Origin: Planctomycetota bacterium
Lineage (GTDB): Bacteria > Planctomycetota > Planctomycetia > Pirellulales > Pirellulaceae
Direction: 5' to 3'
Assembly: GCA_029979005.1 (NCBI GenBank)
Contig: JAPOIJ010000032.1
Coordinates: 1 to 35,957 of the forward strand
Length of the DNA stretch: 35,957 nucleotides
Shown here: positions 16,854 through 24,012 of the stretch, one piece after another
Position numbering within the stretch: the stretch's first letter is position 1
How the letters are laid out: each line of letters opens with the position of its first letter
Position numbers and translations under genes: made by a program
Notes under the pieces: model-generated
Databases searched by the model: none
Seen by the model: the letters and a program-made list of their open reading frames with translations, nothing else
Told to the model about the DNA's origin: nothing

Positions 16854-18251
16854 ATGTCAAAATTCAATCGACGGCGTTTTCTCAAGACAAGTTCGACGCT
16901 GGGAGCGGCGGCGGGCCTTGGTTTTTTCTCCAGTACTTCTGTGGGGCGCTCCCAGTCTCCGAATGAGCGTCCACGATTTGCTCTGATTGGATGTGGGGGT
17001 CAAGGGACAGGCGATGCTCGAAGGGCATTGGCGTTTGGGGATATGATGGTTGCCTGCGATGTCGACTCCGCTCACTCCGCCTATGTCAAGGATATCTTTA
17101 CCAAACGGCTCGCACGCGAGGGTAAAACGGCGAACATTGAAACTAGTGATGACTATCGTTCGGTCATTGATCGTAACGATATCGACGCCATCATATGTGG
17201 TACTGTTGACCATTGGCACGTCAAGATTGCTGCCGAGGCATTGAGGTCCGGGAAGGACGTCTATTGCGAAAAACCGTTGACTCTGACGGTCGACGAAGGG
17301 CGCATTATATCAAAAGTGGTTGAAGAGACTGGCCAATTGCTTCAGGTGGGAACACAGCAGCGCTCAGACGAGCGATTTTTAAAGGCCGTTGCCATTGCCC
17401 ATTCAGGTCGACTTGGGACCATTAAGAAGGTCACCGTCGGATTAAATCACAACCCATTCAGCAAACCAATTCCGATTGTTGGGCCACCGAAGACTCTTAA
17501 TTGGGATCGGTGGAAGGGTCCTACGGAGGATGTGCCGTATCGATTTTTGAAAAATGGAAAAGACGGCCAACAACTTGTCCGGAATTTAGGTGATGGCAGC
17601 ATCAATGCGTCGAATTGTCATAAAGAATTTCGTTGGTGGTTGCAGTACAGTGGTGGGAAGATGACGGATTGGGGTGCGCATCATGTCGACATAGCCCAAT
17701 GGATCATTAACCAGTGCGGTCCCGGCGAGGGGCCGACACACATTAAACCGGTGATGGTCGAGGCGAAGGTGCCATTTGATGAGATGGGAAATCCTACGCT
17801 TGATGATCAATACAACGCCCCCCATCGATTTACGGTTCATGTTCAGTTTCCCAATGGCGTTCTCATGGAAATAACAAGCGAGGGGCGTAACGGAATATTG
17901 GTGGAAGGTACGAAAGGGCGGATATTTGTCAATCGAGGCACGATTGCGGGTAAGCCAATCGAAGACCTCGAAAAGAATCCATTACCTGGGGATTGGTTAG
18001 AGGGAATTTATGGTGGTCCGGTAGTGGAACACGTTAATAATTTTTTCGACTGTATTGCAAGTCGGAAAAAGCCAGCGTCCGATGTGTGGACCCATGTGGC
18101 TTCCATCAATACCTGTCACTTAAGCAACATTGCCATTCGGTTGGGTCGCGCTCTTCAGTGGGACGCGAACACGCAGACAATCAAGGGCGATGCCATTGCC
18201 AATGCAATGTTGGTTCGAGACAGTCGTAAGGGTTACGAAATCGAACTCTAA
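16854..18251 (+). CDS. Tat-exported Gfo/Idh/MocA-family oxidoreductase
   Basis: This 465-residue protein is read from ATG 16854, which starts a twin-arginine signal (NRRRFLKTSSTLGAAAG); the longer TTG start at 16767 would bury it. The Rossmann motif FALIGCGGQGTGD (42-54) binds NAD(P), the family motif EKP is at 139-141, and the GAHHVDIA block gives His276 and His277 near the catalytic site. Gfo/Idh/MocA enzymes oxidise or reduce sugars, inositols and related compounds, often at C3, or cleave glycosides with a bound NAD. Export with cofactor via Tat is a planctomycete speciality. The next gene is a paralogue 38 bases downstream, so they form an operon and probably act on related sugars. The exact substrate is unknown. 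Confidence 0.92.
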   Translation: MSKFNRRRFLKTSSTLGAAAGLGFFSSTSVGRSQSPNERPRFALIGCGGQGTGDARRALAFGDMMVACDVDSAHSAYVKDIFTKRLAREGKTANIETSDDYRSVIDRNDIDAIICGTVDHWHVKIAAEALRSGKDVYCEKPLTLTVDEGRIISKVVEETGQLLQVGTQQRSDERFLKAVAIAHSGRLGTIKKVTVGLNHNPFSKPIPIVGPPKTLNWDRWKGPTEDVPYRFLKNGKDGQQLVRNLGDGSINASNCHKEFRWWLQYSGGKMTDWGAHHVDIAQWIINQCGPGEGPTHIKPVMVEAKVPFDEMGNPTLDDQYNAPHRFTVHVQFPNGVLMEITSEGRNGILVEGTKGRIFVNRGTIAGKPIEDLEKNPLPGDWLEGIYGGPVVEHVNNFFDCIASRKKPASDVWTHVASINTCHLSNIAIRLGRALQWDANTQTIKGDAIANAMLVRDSRKGYEIEL

Positions 18252-18289
18252 ATAATTTCGGTTAATTGGTAAGGAAACAGATTTTCGAT

Positions 18290-19672
18290 ATGTCTAACTC
18301 CGCTCAACTGAATCGTCGTAGCGCCATTAAGGCAACAATAGGAATGGCTGCGGTTTCGCTTGGTTCAGGATCTGTTGACCGGGCACTTGGTTTTAAAAGT
18401 GCGAATTCGCGGCCGCGTATTGGTGTCGTTGGATGCGGGGTTCGCTGGGATAAACGTGTTTTCGAAGCCGACGGGCGTTATGGTGTTGGTAAAGAATTTC
18501 CCAAGTATGGCGACGTTGTTGCTGTATGTGATGTCGACACAATTCGGCTCAGTCGCGCTAAAGGAATTGTCAAAGATTGGCTCGGCAAAGATCCGATTGT
18601 TGCAACTGACTATCGAAGAATTATTGATGATCCTAAAATTGACGTTGTCCACATCAGTACCCCTGATCATTGGCACGCGAAGATTGCAATCGAGGCGATG
18701 TTGGCGGGTAAGGATGTGTATTGCGAAAAACCAATGACTCTGACAATTGAAGAAGGGCGCTTGGTTTGTGACGTCTGCGAAAAAACGGGCGCTGTTTTTC
18801 AAGTAGGCACGCAGCAGAGAAGTACCTCCCAGTTCGTGAAAGCGATTGCATTGATTCGGAATGGTAGATTAGGGGAATTGCGGCGGGTGCAGTGTGCAAT
18901 CGGGGGTGCTCCTACGAGTCCAGTCCTGCCTGTCACGAAACCACCGAAACATTTGGACTGGAACCAATGGCTTGGACCTGCCGGTCAGGCTGAATACCAC
19001 TTTAAAAATGGTGCGTCGAATATCATTAAATCTTGGTCAAGAGGGCATTATGAATTTCGTTGGTGGTATGAGTATTCCGGTGGGAAATTGACGGACTGGG
19101 GCGCTCACCATGTTGATATCGCTACCTGGGGAATGGGGATGACTGAAATGGGGCCTGTTTCGGTTGACCCAATATTCGTAGAGCACCCGGTCGAATTCAA
19201 AGATGGGTATCCGGTAACGAATGATCGTTACAACACGGCCACGAAATTCAATATCAAAGCGTTATACCCAAATGATGTCGAATTGATTATCCGACACGAT
19301 ACTGACAATGGCATTCTTTTTGAAGGATCTAAAGGCAGAATATTTGTTAATCGTGGAAAACTAAAAGGTAAGCCGGTAGAGGATCTTGAGGCCAATCCTT
19401 TACCTAGTGACGCGATTGAAAAGGTCTATAACAACGGGCCCGTGACTAACCACGTTGCAAACTTTTTTGAATCGGTGGTTAGTCGGAGTCGACCGATCTC
19501 GGATGTCTTTAGTCATCATCGCGCATTGACGACTTGTCATCTTGCCGGAATCGCCGCTCGGGTGGGGCGGAAGATAGAGTGGGATTCTAAGAATGAGCAA
19601 ATTATCGACGATCCGCTCGCCCAATCGATGGTCGCGCGAGAAAAGCGCTCGCGATTTAAAATTGAGATGTGA
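18290..19672 (+). CDS. Gfo/Idh/MocA-family oxidoreductase with probable Tat signal
   Basis: This 460-residue paralogue follows the gene just upstream. I start it at ATG 18290; a TTG eight codons earlier is possible. Residues 8-36 (LNRRSAIKATIGMAAVSLGS) form a twin-arginine signal, the Rossmann motif RIGVVGCG is at 43-50, EKP at 146-148 and GAHHVDIA with His273 and His274. An insert after the first strand (residues 51-68, DKRVFEADGRYGVGKEFP) distinguishes it from its neighbour and probably shapes the cofactor or substrate pocket. It should be an exported NAD(P)-binding sugar oxidoreductase. The shared blocks (for example WGAHHVDIA, KGRIFVNRG) point to an old tandem duplication. The stop is TGA, which shows TGA is used as a stop in this genome. 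Confidence 0.9.
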   Translation: MSNSAQLNRRSAIKATIGMAAVSLGSGSVDRALGFKSANSRPRIGVVGCGVRWDKRVFEADGRYGVGKEFPKYGDVVAVCDVDTIRLSRAKGIVKDWLGKDPIVATDYRRIIDDPKIDVVHISTPDHWHAKIAIEAMLAGKDVYCEKPMTLTIEEGRLVCDVCEKTGAVFQVGTQQRSTSQFVKAIALIRNGRLGELRRVQCAIGGAPTSPVLPVTKPPKHLDWNQWLGPAGQAEYHFKNGASNIIKSWSRGHYEFRWWYEYSGGKLTDWGAHHVDIATWGMGMTEMGPVSVDPIFVEHPVEFKDGYPVTNDRYNTATKFNIKALYPNDVELIIRHDTDNGILFEGSKGRIFVNRGKLKGKPVEDLEANPLPSDAIEKVYNNGPVTNHVANFFESVVSRSRPISDVFSHHRALTTCHLAGIAARVGRKIEWDSKNEQIIDDPLAQSMVAREKRSRFKIEM

Positions 19673-20040
19673 TTTATTTCATTGCTCCGTGTGTCGCATT
19701 GATAATCAGACTTGCGAGTTGAGTCAGTGATACCGTTCCCGTGAGAAATTCAATTGCGGTTGGTCTAGATTACCTGCAGCGTCAAATGCTTTTCGAATAA
19801 GAGGGAGAATATCGGGAGATGCTGTTCACAATTAGTTTTTTGTCTTCGGAGAATGAGTTGTTCATTTTCGAACATCATGCGTTTACCGGCAAAGAGAATG
19901 ATCGAAGTTACTCAAGTGGATCCATTTGTGTTACAAAGGCTTACCTCGGTATCGCTACCGACAGGCTCTGCCGTGAAATAAGTGTGAACCATTGAGTCAG
20001 GTTCCGTCTTGTATCGTTCGCTTTATTAACGAGTTTTCTC
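19673..20040. other. Spacer with one doubtful 58-codon frame
   Basis: About 370 bases. A frame from ATG 19819 to TGA 19995 would give a 58-residue protein, with purine-rich GGGAG touching the ATG and GAGGGAG further upstream. It has no signal, membrane segment or known motif, so I leave it uncalled. No clear terminator was seen. Confidence 0.4.
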
Positions 20041-21942
20041 ATGCTTGAAATATTTGCCGCTCTCTTTGGCGTGGTCGATTTTGATTTACTTGGTTGCTTG
20101 TTCTGTCAGGCAGGTGGCGGCGGTGGCTTTGGAGGCGGCGGTGGCTTTGGGGGCGGCGGAGGCTTCGGTGGAGGTGGTTTCGGGGGTGGTGGATTTAGTT
20201 CGGGTGGATCCGGCGGTGGGGACCTTCCCGCCCCCGTATTTTTTATTGTGGTGGTTCTCTTTCTTGTCGTTACTTTCGGTGCGATGATTTCTGAGAAATC
20301 GGCACGCGTGACTCGTACTATTCGGAGGGGCCGGAAAGTTCAGGAGGCCATGTTGAAGCAACGCGCCCTTCAGAAAATACAGGAGCGGGACCAGGGCTTT
20401 AATCTTAAGGTTTTCTTGCGGCGAACCGCCAATGGTTTTTTAATGACGCAGAATGGTTGGAGCGAACAAAATTTAGGAATGTGTCGCGCTTTTATCTCCG
20501 ATGGCGTTTATGAGAGGTTTGACCTTTATATTGCCATGCAGAAAGCGGAAAACATCCGTAATCGTTTAAAAAAGGTGAACGTCCTCGACCAAGAGGTGGT
20601 CTGTGTTACCAGTGATCAACATTTTGACACGATTCACATTCGAGTGGTTGCCTCTGCGATCAGTTACAACGAAGACTTAGATAGCGGACGTCGGGTATCG
20701 GGAAACAGTGCGTCAACACCTATTGTGTTTACGGAAATCTGGTCATTTTCCCGGCGACCGGGCGTTCAAACTAATCCAAAAGCCTCTTTGCTAGAAGGGA
20801 ATTGTCCAAACTGCGGTGGTCCAGTTGACATTGTGGATCGTGCGCAGTGCCCACAATGTGACTCGGTAGTAAACTCAGGAAAATACGACTGGGTGCTGGC
20901 CGAGATAACGCAAGATTCAGAGTGGGTTGTTCCGTCGGCGACTCACAGTGTGACGGGCTGGCAGACCATTGCTCAACGAGATCCCGGTTTAAATTTTCAA
21001 CACATTGAGGACCGCGCGTCGGTGATATTTTGGCGTTGTCTGATGGCAGTCTATTTTGATGATTTTGGATATGCTGTTCCAATCTTGGAAAGTCATGCGA
21101 AGGCGGTACCCCAAAAATTAAATTTGACGTCCGGCCGTTTTTGGTTAGGTCCGGCGGTTGGTGTTGTTGAGGTCGTCAAATGCGAGCCTGGAACCAGTGA
21201 ATGTTCCTTCGATCGAATACATGTACTGGTTCGTTGGTCGGCCACCCTTGGTGAAGGCGAGAAGCGCAAACCCCGTTCTCTCGCTGGTAAACGAATCTAT
21301 TCTCATGTATTGGTACTCAAACGCCACATGAGTGCACGGTCAAACACTGAACAGGCGTTCTCATCTTTTGGATGCTTAAATTGCGGTGGTTCCATCGATA
21401 TCGGTAAAACCCCGGTTTGCGGTTTTTGTCAGACTCCCCTTAACGATGGGAACTGGGATTGGGTGCTTGAAGATGTTCAAAATTACGATTTAGTTGCATC
21501 AGCCTTGCGTGCTAATCAGAGTCGCCTTGAATCTGAGCGTTTGACTAGTGATCCGGGATTACTTACCGCCATGGCCAAAATGGTAATGTCAGATGGTGAA
21601 TTACATCCTCGTGAACGAAAATTTATTGTTGATATGGCAAATCGCCGGGGAGTAAACGGGGCGCGGCTCAAGCTGATTCTTGCGACTGCTTTGGCCGACA
21701 CTGATCCAATCCAAGTACCACAATCACCGAAATCGGGAAGGCAATTCATGGATCAGCTGATTCGCGCCGCTTTGATTGACGGTCGTATCACGCGGCAGGA
21801 GCAGCAAATTCTGCTGCAGGTCAGCGTGCAATTCAAATGGTCAAAGGCAGATCTGAAATACGCGATCGCTCGGAATCGAAGCGCGCTTTTCAAACAATCA
21901 AAAGCGATTATTCGTGATGCAAAAAAAAGCCGCCTAAATTAA
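20041..21942 (+). CDS. Membrane protein: Gly-rich, Tim44-like, zinc ribbons, TerB-like
   Basis: This 633-residue multidomain protein has several parts. Residues 1-24 are hydrophobic, 25-60 are a glycine-rich linker, and a clear membrane helix spans about 64-84 (APVFFIVVVLFLVVTFGAM). A basic stretch leads into a Tim44/MBA1-like domain (about 110-245). A zinc ribbon follows (Cys255, Cys258, Cys270, Cys273) and ends in KYDWVLAEI. A second Tim44-like segment (about 290-435), a second zinc ribbon (Cys445, Cys448, Cys460, Cys463) with the similar ending NWDWVLEDV, and a TerB-like helical domain (about 500-610, acidic MSDGELHPRERKF and IDGRITRQEQQI) complete it. The internal duplication of Tim44-like plus ribbon is plain. 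Tim44-like proteins tether factors to membranes; TerB binds metal in stress systems. The true role is unknown. Domain names are from motif memory and are moderately sure. Confidence 0.75.
   Translation: MLEIFAALFGVVDFDLLGCLFCQAGGGGGFGGGGGFGGGGGFGGGGFGGGGFSSGGSGGGDLPAPVFFIVVVLFLVVTFGAMISEKSARVTRTIRRGRKVQEAMLKQRALQKIQERDQGFNLKVFLRRTANGFLMTQNGWSEQNLGMCRAFISDGVYERFDLYIAMQKAENIRNRLKKVNVLDQEVVCVTSDQHFDTIHIRVVASAISYNEDLDSGRRVSGNSASTPIVFTEIWSFSRRPGVQTNPKASLLEGNCPNCGGPVDIVDRAQCPQCDSVVNSGKYDWVLAEITQDSEWVVPSATHSVTGWQTIAQRDPGLNFQHIEDRASVIFWRCLMAVYFDDFGYAVPILESHAKAVPQKLNLTSGRFWLGPAVGVVEVVKCEPGTSECSFDRIHVLVRWSATLGEGEKRKPRSLAGKRIYSHVLVLKRHMSARSNTEQAFSSFGCLNCGGSIDIGKTPVCGFCQTPLNDGNWDWVLEDVQNYDLVASALRANQSRLESERLTSDPGLLTAMAKMVMSDGELHPRERKFIVDMANRRGVNGARLKLILATALADTDPIQVPQSPKSGRQFMDQLIRAALIDGRITRQEQQILLQVSVQFKWSKADLKYAIARNRSALFKQSKAIIRDAKKSRLN
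20113..20220 (+). repeat. Glycine-rich coding repeat
   Basis: A low-complexity tract encodes about 36 residues of G(4-5)F units, then SSGGSGGG. The base-level repeat GGCGGCGGTGGCTTTGG is nearly exact in the first units, so slippage-driven length change is likely. Confidence 0.9.
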
Positions 21943-22072
21943 ATCGGTTTTAAGCTTGCAAATTTGACGGCAACCTCACGTGGTAAACATTCGTTCCACA
22001 AACGGAGTCTCTTAAAACAGCTAAATCAATCCAGTATCGTCAGACCTTGCGTTTCTCGGTTTTTGACAACGT

Positions 22073-22615
22073 TTATTTGTGAGTTTTCGATTCGAAGGGA
22101 TTTCCAAATCGGATTAAGACGGTACTGGTCTCGCCATTTTCCAACTTGTTCAGAATATAGAGGCGATCGTATTCGGAATCATTGATTATTGAACCGGGCT
22201 TGCCTCCTAGTAATTGAACCAGTTTTGGCGTTGTATTACTGTGGCCGACTATGAGGTGTCGGCCGCCCTGCTCTTTCAATCTTTGTGCGAATCTGGGCAT
22301 TTCGTTTGTATCATAGATGTTAATTTTCAAAGCTAATTTGTCCGCTATTGGTGCGGCCGTAGTTTTCGTACGTACATAGTTCGTGCTATGGACGTATTGA
22401 ATTTTCGAATCTTGAAGAACGGTAGCGAGAGTACTTGACCGTTCCTTACCAGCTTCTGTTAGAGCGGGATCTTTGCTGTCATCAACTTTTTCCGCATGTC
22501 GGACGAGAAATACCACGAGCGGTTGCTGGCTTATTGCGGCCTGACAACAAATGCAAGTTAAAAGGAGTGGCAAAAATAGATTGCATGTTTTTCTAAAAGT
22601 TCGGGTGCTTGGCAT
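22073..22615 (-). CDS. Exported histidine phosphatase (PGAM/SixA-like)
   Basis: This 180-residue member of the histidine phosphatase superfamily carries the phospho-accepting motif VRHAEK with His40, the second catalytic His125 in VGHSNTTP and the intervening SxxxRT-type block (HSTNYVRTKTTA). Residues 12-30 are a hydrophobic signal peptide, so it acts outside the cytoplasm, unlike glycolytic mutase or SixA. The size suits the small single-domain branch. Periplasmic relatives dephosphorylate small molecules; the substrate is not predictable. It is convergent with the Tim44-like gene (130-base gap) and divergent from the KptA-like fragment. ATG 22615 is the only sensible start. Confidence 0.85.
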   Translation of the reverse strand: MPSTRTFRKTCNLFLPLLLTCICCQAAISQQPLVVFLVRHAEKVDDSKDPALTEAGKERSSTLATVLQDSKIQYVHSTNYVRTKTTAAPIADKLALKINIYDTNEMPRFAQRLKEQGGRHLIVGHSNTTPKLVQLLGGKPGSIINDSEYDRLYILNKLENGETSTVLIRFGNPFESKTHK

Positions 22616-22967
22616 AATTGGATTTAATTAGAGGTTATTTAAAATTCATAACGCTTGAAGAACCAATTATATGGCCTCGTCTCTCTTGGCGGTAGTTTTA
22701 TAAGCGGCTTGTAATATCAACTTTTAAATTTCACCGTGAATTCGACGTAACTGGTCCAGTGAATTCGATCTCATTTAAAATCCAATAACTTATTTGTTGG
22801 CAATCTATTCATTTGAGATTTAGCCCCACGTCGTAAATACGATTGTTAGTCATGTCTCTTGTTTTTTTAATTGTTGCGATCACAGATTCGAGTTTCTCAC
22901 GTTGGGACGTTCTGCTTCTTTTTCTAGGGGAGGGACGATAACCGCTTTTTTTGTTAGATTACCGATC
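22616..22967. other. Divergent AT-rich spacer
   Basis: About 350 bases between the histidine phosphatase and the KptA-like fragment. It holds two copies of GTGAATTCGA about 23 bases apart (near 22736 and 22759) and no convincing gene. It probably contains the promoters of both flanking genes. Confidence 0.4.
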
Positions 22968-23204
22968 ATGAATAGACGCCTAACAAAAATAAGTAAATAT
23001 TTGAGCTTCGTATTGATACATCATCCCGATGCGATTGGCTTAACTTTGGATCCTGAACGCTGGGCAAATGTTAACGATCTTATTTTGAAAGCAAACTCAA
23101 GCGGGAAGTCGATAACGCTCACGCAGGTCAAAGACGTTGTTGAGCTTGATGAAAAGAAGATGTTTGCATTTAGTGAAGATGGACTTCGAATACGCGCAAA
23201 CTAA
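22968..23204 (+). pseudogene. KptA/Tpt1 RNA 2'-phosphotransferase, N-terminal domain only
   Basis: The 78 residues from ATG 22968 match the N-terminal winged-helix lobe of KptA/Tpt1: ISKYLSFVLIHHPDAIGLTLD (from residue 8), then VVELDEKKMFAFSEDGLRIRAN. In the full enzyme (about 180 residues) RAN runs on into QGHS and the ADP-ribosyltransferase-like lobe; here a TAA follows RAN and no trace of that lobe occurs downstream in any frame. The usual LRH reads LIH, and the usual K-x-R-F reads KKMF, so two conserved basic positions tied to catalysis are also gone. A working phosphotransferase is therefore very unlikely. It is either a decaying remnant or a domain kept for RNA binding; the clean open frame leaves the second possible. 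A methyltransferase gene starts 59 bases on. Confidence 0.75.
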
Positions 23205-23263
23205 ATGTGGCCTAAAAATGCTCGATCGCTTTCTTGTTTTTCATCGCCGGAATAGCTTGAATT

Positions 23264-23884
23264 ATGTACTTAGAAACAATCAGTATTCCTGAAGAAATCA
23301 AATACCTGCCACACTCGTCAAAGGCAAGTCGTTTAATTGACCGTGCAAATGAGCGGATAGAGGAGTTTATGCTCGCGGATGATCTCATTTTAGAGAATTT
23401 CGTGACATGTGATTTTCACCTCATGGATCAAGCCGTTTCTTGGATTGAACAAAATCATCTTTTAACGGGCAAACGTTTCTGTGAACTCGGCAGTGGATTT
23501 GGTGTTGCCGCAATGTTGGCGTCATTGCGTGGCATGGAAGCAATTGGCATTGAAATTGAGTCCGTCTTAGTTGATCAGGCCAAACGTTTGTCCGGCGAAC
23601 TCGGTCTATCGACGAGATTTTATTGCGGAAGTTTTGTCCCACATGACGTTTCGGAGATCATCGAAATTTCAAAAGATGTTGAGCATGTCGAAACAATTGA
23701 AAGTGAGGTCTATCAAGAAATTGGATTGGATCTCGATGATTTTGATCTGTTTTTTGCGTTCCCCTGGCCGGGTGAAGAACATTTTTTCGAATCGGTTTTT
23801 AGTGCGGGAGCCGCTGTCAATTCTTTGTTGTTAACTTATCGCGGACGGAATGGAATGCACCTTTTGCGTAAAACCTTAGGGTGA
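23264..23884 (+). CDS. SAM-dependent methyltransferase-like protein
   Basis: This 206-residue protein has a class I methyltransferase core. Motif I is CELGSGFG (73-80), followed by GMEAIGIEIE (acidic end of strand 2, ribose binding) and RFYCGSF. The end of the core reads DDFDLFFAFPWPGEEHFF, where the usual motif IV is replaced by FPWPGEE, and the C-terminus is LLTYRGRNGMHLLRK. A helical N-terminus (1-68) precedes the core. The substrate is unknown. It lies 59 bases after the KptA-like fragment on the same strand and may be co-transcribed with it, which could hint at RNA, though nothing in the protein itself shows an RNA target. ATG 23264 is the first start in the frame. Confidence 0.75.
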   Translation: MYLETISIPEEIKYLPHSSKASRLIDRANERIEEFMLADDLILENFVTCDFHLMDQAVSWIEQNHLLTGKRFCELGSGFGVAAMLASLRGMEAIGIEIESVLVDQAKRLSGELGLSTRFYCGSFVPHDVSEIIEISKDVEHVETIESEVYQEIGLDLDDFDLFFAFPWPGEEHFFESVFSAGAAVNSLLLTYRGRNGMHLLRKTLG

Positions 23885-24012
23885 AAATAGTGAATTGACT
23901 TCCGTGGATTGACGCCGAGGCCTATGGTCGCAAGTCCCCGTTTAGCGACTTAGTCAAGACTTTAATTCAAAACACCAGTGCTGGCGGAATGATTTCGAAT
24001 ACACCAGCTCAA

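Noticed and set aside
19819..19995. 58-codon forward open frame upstream of the Tim44-like gene
   Set aside because: The purine-rich stretch touches the start codon, composition is unremarkable and no motif is seen; left as doubtful.
20086..20361. 91-codon reverse frame opposite the glycine-rich tract
   Set aside because: Ala/Thr/Ser-rich shadow of the GC-rich repeat on the other strand.
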